This document shows, in pieces, positions 18,453-27,043 of a stretch of DNA of 60,152 bases (position 1 is the stretch's first letter; every line of letters starts with the position of its first letter). Both the position numbers and the translations under genes were made by a program. The stretch is taken from assembly GCA_934271525.1 (NCBI GenBank), contig CAKQRL010000013.1, positions 1-60,152 on the forward strand, written 5' to 3'. Source of the stretch: an uncultured Rhodocyclaceae bacterium (GTDB taxonomy: Bacteria > Pseudomonadota > Gammaproteobacteria > Burkholderiales > Rhodocyclaceae). The notes beneath the pieces are model-generated. The model had not been told where the DNA came from and did not search any database. It was given only the letters and a program-made list of their open reading frames with translations.

Positions 18453-20270
18453 ATGTGCGGCATTGCAGGTTTTTTTTATCACCAAGCCATTGATTCTGAC
18501 GCGCGCGCAAAAAGTCTTGCCGCCTTGAAACCGCGCGGTCCCGACCGCCAAAATGAAATTGCTTGGCATAACAACAAAAAAGTTTTGCCTAATGAAGCCG
18601 CCGATTCCGCTTTGATTCACACGCGGCTTGCCATTCGCGATTTGAGCGATTCTGCCGACCAACCGATGGCAAACGCGGAAAATAACGTTTTTTTGCTTTT
18701 TAATGGCGAGGTTTTTGATTGGGAATCGCACAAAAAAACATTGGAAAATCAAGGTTTTGTCTTCAAAACAACATCGGATACTGAATTTATTTTGAACGCT
18801 TATTTGGCATACGGTTTTCCTAAAATGTTGGATTTTTTGCGCGGATTTTTTGCCATTGTGATTGTGGATTTTCGCGTGCAAAAAATCTTTTCGGCGCGCG
18901 ATCGCTTGGGGTTAAAACCTTTAATTTACGGGCAAACGGATGAAGGTTTTTTATTTTCTTCCACCGTTCGCGGCGCTTTGCCGTTTTTAAAACAGCGCAC
19001 GCTTTCACAAAAGGCGCTGGATGCTTTTTTGGCGCATCGCTATATTCCTGCGCCTTTGACGATTTTTAAAGAATTAAAACGCTTAGAAAACGCGCATTTT
19101 GTGGTTTTTGATTTAAAAACCCAACAGCTAAGCACACCGCAAAAATATTGGACTCCCACCGATTTTCAAAAAAATTCTGCGTTCACCGTGGAAAATGAGA
19201 TTCAAAAAAGCGTGGCAATGCGCCTTGTTTCTGAGCGACCATTGGGTTTGTTTTTATCTAGCGGAATCGATTCATCTGCCATCGCCGGCGTTCTAAACAC
19301 CATTGGCAAACACCCGCAAACCTTCACTGCCGCCTTTGATTCGCCCGAATTTGATGAAAGCGTTTTGGCAGAAAAAATCGCCCAAATGCTGGGGTTTTCC
19401 AACCAAAAAATCGCTATTCCCAACCACATTGCCAACGATTTTGCGCAAATTGTGGCGGATTTGGACGAACCCTTTGCCGACCCTTCCGCTTTCCCAACGT
19501 GGTTTTTGGCACGCCAAACATCGCAACACGTGCGCGTGGTGTTGGGTGGCGATGGCGGTGACGAATTATTTGCAGGCTACAAACGCTATGCAAAACATTT
19601 GCGAACCAAACTTCGCCCACAATTTTCTTTTTTGCCAGCCATCGCATCGCTTCATAAAAAAGCAAAAATTTTGGACGAGTGGCGCGCCACGTGGCGCGTT
19701 GCTTATGCTTTGCGTTTTTCGGGTTTTGCACCGCACGAGCGCCGATTTTTAACGACTGAAAAAAACTTGCCGCCGATTTATTGGCGAGCGCCCGATTTTG
19801 AAGCTACTTCGCCCATCAATCAACTAATCGCCCTTGATTTTGCCAACACCTTGCCCGAATACATTTTGAAAAAAACCGATTTATGCACAATGGCGCACGG
19901 CTTAGAAATGCGCGCACCATTGCTTGACCACATTTTGGTATCCACAATTTTTGCGCTGCCCGATTCTGTTCGTTTTACAAAACCGCCCAAAAAAATCTTG
20001 GCGCCGTGTTTGAAAAAATTAGAATCATTGAATCTTTTTGCCCAAAAAAAACGCGGCTTCAACCCGCCTTTAAAACATTGGCTAAGCAATGATTTGCGCG
20101 AACGTTTTGATGGCTTAGGCGAACGATTAGAAAAATTATCGGGCGGATTTTTGCAAAAATCCGCCGTTGATATTTACACCGAGCGCTTTCAAAAGGGTGA
20201 AACCTTTCGCGCCGAGCGGGTTTTGCAACTGTTCATCGCAGATGAAAGTCTTTCGCAATTAACACAATGA
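18453..20270 (+). CDS. AsnB-like glutamine-dependent amidotransferase
   Basis: 605 residues from ATG 18453, chosen because MCGIAGFF exposes the catalytic Cys2 of the class II glutaminase. The glutaminase domain (to about 200, with RLAIRDLS and NGEVFD) is followed by the ATP-pyrophosphatase domain (LFLSSGIDSSAIAG, then LGGDGGDELFAGYKRY). It is longer than simple AsnB. In an LPS block it more likely amidates a sugar acid or glycan component than makes free asparagine, but asparagine synthetase cannot be excluded. Confidence 0.85.
   Translation: MCGIAGFFYHQAIDSDARAKSLAALKPRGPDRQNEIAWHNNKKVLPNEAADSALIHTRLAIRDLSDSADQPMANAENNVFLLFNGEVFDWESHKKTLENQGFVFKTTSDTEFILNAYLAYGFPKMLDFLRGFFAIVIVDFRVQKIFSARDRLGLKPLIYGQTDEGFLFSSTVRGALPFLKQRTLSQKALDAFLAHRYIPAPLTIFKELKRLENAHFVVFDLKTQQLSTPQKYWTPTDFQKNSAFTVENEIQKSVAMRLVSERPLGLFLSSGIDSSAIAGVLNTIGKHPQTFTAAFDSPEFDESVLAEKIAQMLGFSNQKIAIPNHIANDFAQIVADLDEPFADPSAFPTWFLARQTSQHVRVVLGGDGGDELFAGYKRYAKHLRTKLRPQFSFLPAIASLHKKAKILDEWRATWRVAYALRFSGFAPHERRFLTTEKNLPPIYWRAPDFEATSPINQLIALDFANTLPEYILKKTDLCTMAHGLEMRAPLLDHILVSTIFALPDSVRFTKPPKKILAPCLKKLESLNLFAQKKRGFNPPLKHWLSNDLRERFDGLGERLEKLSGGFLQKSAVDIYTERFQKGETFRAERVLQLFIADESLSQLTQ
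19181..19195 (+). repeat. uptake-like motif, single, intragenic
   Basis: GTTCACCGTGGAAAA in the asnB-like gene, encoding FTVEN at the junction between the two enzyme domains, with the AT tract TTTTCAAAAAAATTC upstream. Confidence 0.88.
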
Positions 20271-21397
20271 ACAGCAAATTTTGGATGCGCCTTTTTGTTT
20301 TTGTGGGCTTGGTGTGGCGCCTAGCAATAGAAGTTTTTAAAAAACGCCAGCGTTTTCAAAATCCGCAAAAAATTTTGGTTTTGCACACGCTTTTGTTGGG
20401 CGATTCCATTATGTTGATCGCACTTTTAAAAACCTTGCGCCAGCGTTTTCCACAAAGCCAAATTATTTTGGCTTTGCCGCCATTGATGGTGGATTTTTTT
20501 AAAACCAATCCTTATGGCATCACGTGTTTGCCTTTTGAGCCCAAAAATTTAAGCACTTTTTTAAAGTTAAAAAAAATAGCGCCCTTTGATTTAACCATTT
20601 TGCCGGCGGAAAATCGTTATTCTTGGCACGCCCGCGTATTAAAAAGTGCTTGGATTATCGGCTTTGAAAAAGACAAAAAACCTTGGCACAATTTTTTTGT
20701 GGATGAAAAAATCCCTTTTCCCAAAACGCCTGCCGCCTTTGTGGATTTTTGCACGCAGCTTTGCCCGGCACCCATTCCAAAAGTGCTTTATGAAAACGAA
20801 TGGCAAAAAACCATCGGCACGCTCAAAAATTTGCCGCCTTTGCCCAAAAAACCTTTTGCCGTGTTGCACGTTGGCGCAAGTTCGCCCACGCGTTTTTGGA
20901 ATCCCCAAAATTGGCAAAATGTTGCGCAAACGCTTGCCCAAAACGGCTTTGCGATTTTGTTTACAGGCACAAACAATGAAATTCCGTTGATTCAAGCCGT
21001 TGACCCCGATTCCCGTTATTTGTCGCTTGCTGGCCAATGTTCTTTATTGCAATTAAAAGAAGTGTTGGAAAACGCCTCCGTTGTCATCTCGCCTGATACC
21101 GGCATTGCGCATCTCGTCAAACTCACCGACACGCCAAGTGTGGCATTGTTTGGTCCGGGTTCGCCTGAAATTTATGGCTCGGGCGAATTTTTTAAAAATC
21201 ATCCTTATCGCGAGTTGAATGCCGAACCGCCTTGCCGCACAGGAAAACTTCTTTTTGAGCGCCGTCACGTTTTGTGGGTGCGGCATTGCGCTTTAAAAAT
21301 TCAAAATTGTCCCACGCCGCATTGTTGCATGGATAAAATAACGCCCTTTGACGTTTTAAGTGCTATTTTTTCCTTTTTTCCACGGTCAACCGAATAA
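20267..21397 (+). CDS. family 9 glycosyltransferase (heptosyltransferase-like), copy 1
   Basis: 376 residues, starting at ATG 20267 inside the 3' end of the previous gene. The GT9 signatures are ILVLHTLLLGDSIMLIALLK at the N-terminus and VISPDTGIAHLVKLTDTPSVALFGP in the donor-binding part. The C-terminus has a conserved NCPTPHCCMDKITP. It likely adds heptose or another sugar to LPS core. The last codons contain an uptake-like motif. It has a close tandem paralogue immediately downstream. Confidence 0.85.
   Translation: MNSKFWMRLFVFVGLVWRLAIEVFKKRQRFQNPQKILVLHTLLLGDSIMLIALLKTLRQRFPQSQIILALPPLMVDFFKTNPYGITCLPFEPKNLSTFLKLKKIAPFDLTILPAENRYSWHARVLKSAWIIGFEKDKKPWHNFFVDEKIPFPKTPAAFVDFCTQLCPAPIPKVLYENEWQKTIGTLKNLPPLPKKPFAVLHVGASSPTRFWNPQNWQNVAQTLAQNGFAILFTGTNNEIPLIQAVDPDSRYLSLAGQCSLLQLKEVLENASVVISPDTGIAHLVKLTDTPSVALFGPGSPEIYGSGEFFKNHPYRELNAEPPCRTGKLLFERRHVLWVRHCALKIQNCPTPHCCMDKITPFDVLSAIFSFFPRSTE
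21376..21390 (-). repeat. uptake-like motif, single, at gene boundary
   Basis: TTTTCCACGGTCAAC followed by CGAATAAAATTTTGAAAAA. It lies over the 3' end of GT9 copy 1 and is nearly identical to the boundary at 23860. Confidence 0.9.
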
Positions 21398-22377
21398 AAT
21401 TTTGAAAAACACAATGAAAAATAGTCGTTTTTGGGGCAGGTTATTTGTTTTTGTTTTTTTAAGTCTGCAATTATTTTTAGGTCTTTTTCAAAAACGAAAA
21501 TGCCCCAACCATCCGCAAAAAATTTTGGTTTTGCACACCAAACTTTTGGGCGATTCCATTATTTTCACTTCGCTTTTAAAAACCTTGCGTGTGCGTTTTC
21601 CATCGGCAAAAATTTTTTTGGCACTGCCGCCCGCCTTTGTGGAATTGCTGCAAACCAATCCTTATAACATTGATTGCTTAGCTTTTGACGTGCGGCAAAT
21701 CCAACATTTTTGGACATTAAAACGCCACGCACCTTTTGATTTTGCCGTGTTGCCTTTGCAAAACCGTTACAGCTTATTGTGCCGCGCATTAGGCGCTCGT
21801 TGGATTATCGGCTTTGAAAAAGATAAAAAAACACTGCACAATTTTTTTGTGGATGAAAAAATCCCTTTTCCCAAAACGCCTGCCGCTTTTGTGGATTTTT
21901 GCACGCAGCTTTGCCCTTCGCCCATTCCAAAAGTGTTTTATGAAAACGAATGGCAAAAAACCATCGGCACGCTCAAAAATTTGCCGCCTTTGCCAAAAAA
22001 ACCTTTTGCCGTGTTGCATGTGGATGCAAGTTCGCCCACCAAATTTTGGAATCCCAAAAACTGGCAAAGCATGGCAGAAAAATTAGCCGATTGCGGTTTT
22101 TCTATTTTATTTACCGGCGCGACAAGCAAAATTCCTTTCATCAAAACCCTCACCCAAACCGACCCCCGCTTTTTTTCATGCGTTGGGCAATGTTCACTTT
22201 TGCAATTAAAAGAAGTTTTGGAAAACGCCGCCCTTGTGATTTCGCCCGACACCGGCATTGCGCATCTCGTCAAACTCACCGGCACGCCTAATATCACCTT
22301 GTTTGGTCCTGCGCCATCAAGCATTTTTGGCGCGGGCGAATTTTTTAAAAATCACCCGTGCCGCGAAATTCCATACT

Positions 22378-22391
22378 CCCCCCCCCCCCCC
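22378..22391 (+). repeat. poly-C tract (C14), translational phase-variation switch
   Basis: Fourteen consecutive C inside the coding region of GT9 copy 2. C13 or C16 would give the full-length frame, while C14 gives truncation. Confidence 0.93.
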
Positions 22392-22538
22392 GTTTTGCTT
22401 AATCAATAAAAAAACGCTTTTTGACCGCCCTGCCGAATGGGCAAAAAATTGCGCCGCCACCATTGTTGATTGTCCCTCGCCGCATTTTTGCATGGACAAA
22501 ATCACGCCAGATGACGTTTTTGCCGCTGTTTTTTCTCT

Positions 22539-22553
22539 TTTTCCACGGTTAAC
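22539..22553 (-). repeat. uptake-like motif, single, at gene boundary
   Basis: TTTTCCACGGTTAAC followed by TGAAAAAAATTTTGAAAAATG, spanning the end of GT9 copy 2 and the start of the first ligase-like gene. Confidence 0.88.
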
Positions 22554-22571
22554 TGAAAAAAATTTTGAAAA

Positions 22572-23846
22572 ATGAAAAAATGCTTTGAAAACGTCATCGT
22601 TTTTTTAATGTTTTTGTTTTGGGCGGCGGCGCCCAGTGTTCAAAACGTCAGCAAACATTTGATTGTTGTCTTTTTTATTGGCGCCATTTTCTTTTGGCGC
22701 GAGATGAAAAACAACGCCTTGCGCCATTGGGCGCTTTTGTTGACTTTGCCGTTTTTGTTCGCGCTTTTTCAAAAACTGTTTATTTTCAATGCCATCGATT
22801 CAGGCGAATTAAAAACTCCTTTGCGGTTTTTATACGCTGGCGCTACGATTTTTATGTTTTATAAAATCAACGCAGAAAAACTCGCCCAAAGCTTACTCGG
22901 CGTGGTTTTTGGCGCTGTTGGCTTGGCTGTTTGGGCGTATCTTTCCACGCATTTTGAAGCCTTTTTTGCCTTTGGTTTGAAGGGCGAACGAGCTTCCAAT
23001 GGCTTTGTGGGCATTGTGCATTTTGGGTTGCTTGCCATAATTTTTGCGATGATGTCGGTTAATTTGCCGCACGCATTGTTTTTTAAAATTCCCAAAAAAC
23101 TTTTTTTATTGATTAAAACCATCGCCTTTGCCGCAGGGCTTTATGCCGCTTATGCTTCGCTTTCGCGCACGGCGTTGTTTGTGTTGCCTTTTTTAATGTT
23201 GATTGTTTTAACAACGCAAAAAACAAATAAAAAAATCATCGCCGTTTTGTTGGCTGTTTTGCTTTTGGGCGGCGGCGTTTTGTTTTTTGATAATCCTTAC
23301 CAAAAACGTGTGGAATCAAGTTTTAAAGAAATCAAAACGCTTTATCAAAATCCAACATCATCACAATGGCAACGTTTTTTGATTTGGCAACACGCCACAG
23401 ATATCATCCAAAAACACCCTGTTTTTGGCACGGGAAAATCAAGCTATCTTGAAATAATGCGCCAGCGCCGCAAAGAAGGGCGTGGCATTGCCTCCATTGA
23501 ACCCGTGCATCCGCACAATGAATATTTAAATTTTACTGTGGATTTTGGCGTGCCCGGGTTAGCCTTATCGCTTGTCTTTTTTTTGGCGCCGCTCGTATTT
23601 TTCATCAAACGTTTAAAAAGCAAAAATATTACCGTGCAATTTGCCGCTAGCAACGGCGCAATGATTGTTGCCGCCTTTGCCTTGGGCGGTATTTGGGATT
23701 GTTATTTTTGGATGCGTTTTTTAACTATTTTTTATGGTTTAAGCGTGGCGTTTTTTGTGGCAATCATTTTGCAAATTGAAAATAAAAAAACCTTGTGTGT
23801 GGAAAAAACGCAAAATGGCGTGCCATCGGCAAAGCGGCTAAAATAA
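22572..23846 (+). CDS. O-antigen ligase-like membrane protein, copy 1
   Basis: 424 residues with about 10-12 predicted membrane helices and a large periplasmic loop around 240-330, the Wzy_C/WaaL layout. The loop has GTGKSSYLEIMRQRR and HPHNEYLNF, the conserved H-[PS]-H-x-x-[YF] pattern of WaaL-type ligases. It likely transfers a lipid-linked glycan to lipid A core, or to protein if it is a PglL-type enzyme. A paralogue follows directly. A degenerate uptake-like motif (ACTGTGG) lies near 23534. Confidence 0.82.
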   Translation: MKKCFENVIVFLMFLFWAAAPSVQNVSKHLIVVFFIGAIFFWREMKNNALRHWALLLTLPFLFALFQKLFIFNAIDSGELKTPLRFLYAGATIFMFYKINAEKLAQSLLGVVFGAVGLAVWAYLSTHFEAFFAFGLKGERASNGFVGIVHFGLLAIIFAMMSVNLPHALFFKIPKKLFLLIKTIAFAAGLYAAYASLSRTALFVLPFLMLIVLTTQKTNKKIIAVLLAVLLLGGGVLFFDNPYQKRVESSFKEIKTLYQNPTSSQWQRFLIWQHATDIIQKHPVFGTGKSSYLEIMRQRRKEGRGIASIEPVHPHNEYLNFTVDFGVPGLALSLVFFLAPLVFFIKRLKSKNITVQFAASNGAMIVAAFALGGIWDCYFWMRFLTIFYGLSVAFFVAIILQIENKKTLCVEKTQNGVPSAKRLK

Positions 23847-23859
23847 CGCCCTTTGATGA

Positions 23860-23874
23860 TTTTCCACGGTCAAC
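23860..23874 (-). repeat. uptake-like motif, single, at gene boundary
   Basis: TTTTCCACGGTCAAC followed by CGAATAAAATTTTGAAAA, between the two ligase-like genes. The adjoining bases match those at 21376-21408. Confidence 0.9.
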
Positions 23875-23892
23875 CGAATAAAATTTTGAAAA

Positions 23893-25134
23893 ATGAAAAC
23901 CCGCATCGCACACGCCATTATTTTTTTGTTGTTTTTGTATTGGGCAACATCGCCCAACATCAAAGGCGCTGCAAACGCCTTGCTTTTTTTGCTTTTTATT
24001 TTATCCGCCGCATTTTGGCAAGAGATGAAAAACGCAAACTTGCGCCACTGGGCGCTGCTTTTGGCGCTGCCTTTTTTGTTTACGCTTTTTCAAAAACTCT
24101 TTATTTTCCCCGACTTAAAACCCAATGTTTTTGATGCGCCGTCTCGCTTTTTATTAGCCAGCGCTTGCATTTTTGCCTTTTACCAAACGCCTGCGCAACA
24201 ACTTGCCCGCGCTTTGTTCGGCGTGCTTTTGGGCGCCATTGGTTTGGGCGTTTGGGCGTATGTTTCCACGCATTTTGAAGCATTCTTTTGGCTAAAAGGC
24301 GAGCGCGCGTGGAATGGTTTTAGTAACCCCATTCCTTTTGGGTTATTGGCAACCATTTTTGCGATGATGGCAATCAATCTGCCGCACGCCTTTTTTTCAA
24401 TCATTCCCCAAAAGGTGTTTTGGACGCTCAAAATCATTGCCTTTTCCGCAGGGCTTTATGCCGCTTATGCTTCGCTCTCACGCACGGCATTGTTGGTGTT
24501 GCCTTTTTTGGCGATGATTTTAATCTTTCAAAATTTTCAACAATCAAAAAAAATCGCAGCGGGCATTGTGGTTTTTGGTGTGCTTTTGGTAGGCGGACTT
24601 TTAAGTATTGATAACCCTTACCAAGACCGCGTTTTGTATGGTTTTAAAGAAATTCAAAATTTTGAAAAAAATCCTTACACTTCCATGGGACAACGCTTTT
24701 TGCTCTGGCAAAATGCGCTCAAAACCATCCAAAAAGAACCCGTTTGGGGTTTGGGCAAAGGCGGTTTTGTTGAAAAAATGATTCAACGCCAAAAAATGGG
24801 CTTGCCGCTGCCGCCCGGCACATCGCCTTCGCACCCGCATAGCGAATATTTTAATGCTGCCGTGGAATATGGCTTGCCGGGCTTATTGATGCTCTTGGCG
24901 CTTTATTTTGTGCCGCTTGGTTTTTTCTTAAAACACTTAAAAAACAACAATCAGATTATTCGGTTTGCCGCTGCCAACGGCGCCATCATCACCAGCAGTT
25001 TTGCGCTGGCTGGAACGCTAGACACATTTTTTTGGATTACCAACCAAACCACATTTTATGCTTTAAGCGTGGCGCTGTTTGTGGCAATGATTTTGCAAGT
25101 GGAAAATCAAGCCAAGCAAAAAACTGCCACGTGA
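23893..25134 (+). CDS. O-antigen ligase-like membrane protein, copy 2
   Basis: 413 residues, a clear paralogue of the preceding gene: both have FWxEMKN...LRHWALLL...LPFLFxLFQKLFIF near the N-terminus, YAAYASLSRTAL mid-protein, then DNPYQ and the periplasmic HPHSEYFN motif. Membrane helices flank the loop as in WaaL/Wzy proteins. Two adjacent ligases may have different acceptors or glycans (one LPS, one protein or O-unit polymerase). The sequence alone does not decide. It ends shortly before a motif pair. Confidence 0.82.
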   Translation: MKTRIAHAIIFLLFLYWATSPNIKGAANALLFLLFILSAAFWQEMKNANLRHWALLLALPFLFTLFQKLFIFPDLKPNVFDAPSRFLLASACIFAFYQTPAQQLARALFGVLLGAIGLGVWAYVSTHFEAFFWLKGERAWNGFSNPIPFGLLATIFAMMAINLPHAFFSIIPQKVFWTLKIIAFSAGLYAAYASLSRTALLVLPFLAMILIFQNFQQSKKIAAGIVVFGVLLVGGLLSIDNPYQDRVLYGFKEIQNFEKNPYTSMGQRFLLWQNALKTIQKEPVWGLGKGGFVEKMIQRQKMGLPLPPGTSPSHPHSEYFNAAVEYGLPGLLMLLALYFVPLGFFLKHLKNNNQIIRFAAANGAIITSSFALAGTLDTFFWITNQTTFYALSVALFVAMILQVENQAKQKTAT

Positions 25135-25143
25135 AACACAAAA

Positions 25144-25200
25144 AAATCCACGGTAAACGCTTAAAAAATTTCAAAAAAATTAGCGGTTTACCGTGGAAAA
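25144..25200. repeat. uptake-like motif, inverted pair (57 bp)
   Basis: Arms 25144-25158 and 25186-25200 between the convergent ligase-like and WaaE-like genes. It is suited to bidirectional termination. Confidence 0.93.
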
Positions 25201-25244
25201 TCGCCAAATTTTAAAATCACCACGTGAAGCGTTTTTAGTTGGTT

Positions 25245-26003
25245 TTAAGATTTTTCCTTTTTTTGTGATTTTTCCCAAATTTTTGCGTGTTTCATCAAAG
25301 AATGCGTGCAGCCGATGAGAATGTGAATGAGCCCCGGCACGCCATCCAAAAAACCTCGGCGAAAAAAATAAAACTTCACAAAGCGAAAAAAAGGACTCAA
25401 AATCAATTTTACCGCCGAAGCCGTGGCGCCTTCTTCCACCGCCGCTTCTGCCAACAAAGTGGTGTAGCGGTTTTGTTTGGCAATGTAAACCGCCAAATCG
25501 TCAGCGGAATGGTGAATCAAATCGCCTTTTAAGGTGGCAGGCGTGCCGGTGAAAATCACTTTTTCATGCACCACATCTTCCGACCAATAAGCCGCGTGGC
25601 GCTCAAAAAGCCGCAATGTCCAATCGGGGTAACCTTCACCGTGGCGCAAAATGCGCCCCAAAAAAACGTTGGCGCGAGCAAAACGTGCGGCAAGCGCTGG
25701 CGGGTTTTGTAAAAAATCTTGAATGCTTTTGGCAAGTTCAGGCGTTAAAACTTCGTCCGCATCTAATGACAACACCCAATCGTGCGTGGCGTTTTTCACC
25801 GCAAAGGCTTTTTGTGCGCCAAAACCCATCCATTCTTTTTGAATAATGCGCGCGCCGAATTGTTCGGCAATTTTTAAGGTTGAATCGCTTGAACCCGAAT
25901 CCACAATCAAAATTTCATCGGCAAAGGCAACGCTTGATAAGCTCTCGCCCAAACGCCGTTCAGCGTTGCGCGTAATGTAGACCGCAGAAAAAGGCACCAT
26001 CAT
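25245..26003 (-). CDS. WaaE/KdtX-like family 2 LPS core glycosyltransferase
   Basis: 252 residues. GT2 features are FSAVYITRNAERRLGESLSS, the IVDSGSSDST loop and the LSLDADEVL (DxD) motif. The GYPDWTLRLFERH segment and the C-terminal FFRFVKFYFFRRGFLDG are typical of WaaE/KdtX core glucosyltransferases. It is divergent from waaC with only about 40 bp between starts, so promoters overlap. The start at ATG 26003 or 26000 is not resolved, because no ribosome-binding site is visible. Confidence 0.85.
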   Translation of the reverse strand: MMVPFSAVYITRNAERRLGESLSSVAFADEILIVDSGSSDSTLKIAEQFGARIIQKEWMGFGAQKAFAVKNATHDWVLSLDADEVLTPELAKSIQDFLQNPPALAARFARANVFLGRILRHGEGYPDWTLRLFERHAAYWSEDVVHEKVIFTGTPATLKGDLIHHSADDLAVYIAKQNRYTTLLAEAAVEEGATASAVKLILSPFFRFVKFYFFRRGFLDGVPGLIHILIGCTHSLMKHAKIWEKSQKKEKS

Positions 26004-26042
26004 TTATAATCGCAGGTTTTTAAAATTTTCTATTCTACGTTG

Positions 26043-27026
26043 ATGTCCGCCGTTTTGCTCATTAAAACAACCTCATTAGGTGATGTTTTACACAACTTGC
26101 CCGTGGTGTGCGATATCCGCCAACATAAGCCCACGCTTGCTATTGACTGGTGCGCGGAAGAACCTTTTTGCGCTTTATTAAAATTAAACCCAAACATTCG
26201 GCAAACCATTCCCGTCAAAATTCGCCAATGGCGAAAAAATTTATTCCAAGCTGCCACATGGCGCGAATTTGCCGAGTTTAAAAAAACACTACAAGCTGAA
26301 AATTACGATAAAATCATCGACTCCCAAGGTTTAATCAAAAGTGCGCTGATTGCCAAAATGGCAAAAGGAAAACGTTATGGTTTTGAAGAATCGGTTATCA
26401 AAGAAAAATTCGCCGCGCGCTTTTATGACGAACATTTTTTGATTGAACGAAAGCAAAATGCGCTAACGCGCAATCGGCAACTAGCCGCCGCTGTTTTGGA
26501 TTACAAAATTGACTCACCACCCGATTATGGTCTGAACCCACCGACAGTTGATTTTCCTTTTTTGCCCAAAAAACCTTTTATCGTGGCGCTAGCATCCAGC
26601 AGCCGCGCAGACAAAATGTGGGCAAAAAACAAGTGGATTGCCTTAACCCGCAATTTTGCGGATTTTGCCTTTGTTTTTACGGCAGGCAATGATGCCGAGC
26701 GTGAAAATGTTGGCAAAATCGTGGCGCATTCCAAAAACGCCGTGTTGGCACCGCCTTTGAAGTTGGATGAAATTGCCGCGCTCATCACACAAGCGCAAGC
26801 GGTGGTTGGCGTGGATACAGGGCTAACGCATTTGGGTGCGGCATTAAAAATTCCAACCATTGCGCTTTTTTTGATGAGCAACCCGACTTTGACCGGCGTT
26901 TTGGGCGCGGGTTTTTGCCAAAATTTAGGCGGTTTGGGCGGCAACCCAAACGTGGATGAAGTGGCATTTGCCTTGAAAAAAGCCATCGCACAAAAAAAAG
27001 TGGGCGCGGAAAATCAAAATTTTTAA
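26043..27026 (+). CDS. waaC: LPS heptosyltransferase I WaaC
   Basis: 327 residues from ATG 26043. WaaC adds the first L-glycero-D-manno-heptose to Kdo2-lipid A. GT9 signatures are VLLIKTTSLGDVLHNLPVV at the N-terminus, DSQGLIKSAL, and the donor-site VVGVDTGLTHLGAAL. The fit is better to WaaC than WaaF because of the TSLGDVLH and KSALIA motifs, and waaA follows directly. There is no clear ribosome-binding site, and a TTG one codon upstream is also possible. Confidence 0.9.
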   Translation: MSAVLLIKTTSLGDVLHNLPVVCDIRQHKPTLAIDWCAEEPFCALLKLNPNIRQTIPVKIRQWRKNLFQAATWREFAEFKKTLQAENYDKIIDSQGLIKSALIAKMAKGKRYGFEESVIKEKFAARFYDEHFLIERKQNALTRNRQLAAAVLDYKIDSPPDYGLNPPTVDFPFLPKKPFIVALASSSRADKMWAKNKWIALTRNFADFAFVFTAGNDAERENVGKIVAHSKNAVLAPPLKLDEIAALITQAQAVVGVDTGLTHLGAALKIPTIALFLMSNPTLTGVLGAGFCQNLGGLGGNPNVDEVAFALKKAIAQKKVGAENQNF

Positions 27027-27028
27027 AG

Positions 27029-27043
27029 GTTTACCGTGGAAAA
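27029..27043 (+). repeat. uptake-like motif, single, at waaA start
   Basis: AAAGG followed by GTTTACCGTGGAAAA. The GTG in the motif is the probable waaA start, with AAAGG as ribosome-binding site 7 bases upstream. Confidence 0.9.

Larger units (their letters stand above)
21414..22575 (+). pseudogene. family 9 glycosyltransferase, copy 2, phase-variable and OFF by a C14 tract
   Basis: From ATG 21414 the frame reads a GT9 protein (ILVLHTKLLGDSIIFTSLLK, then VISPDTGIAHLVKLTGTPNI) but runs through a tract of 14 C at 22378-22391 into an early stop at 22409 (331 residues). Removing one C, or adding two, restores the family C-terminus (NKKTLFDRPAEWAKNC, then DCPSPHFCMDKITP) and moves the stop to 22575, overlapping the next gene by ATGA. 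This is a contingency locus in the OFF state in the sequenced DNA. The middle part is nearly identical to copy 1. Confidence 0.9.
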
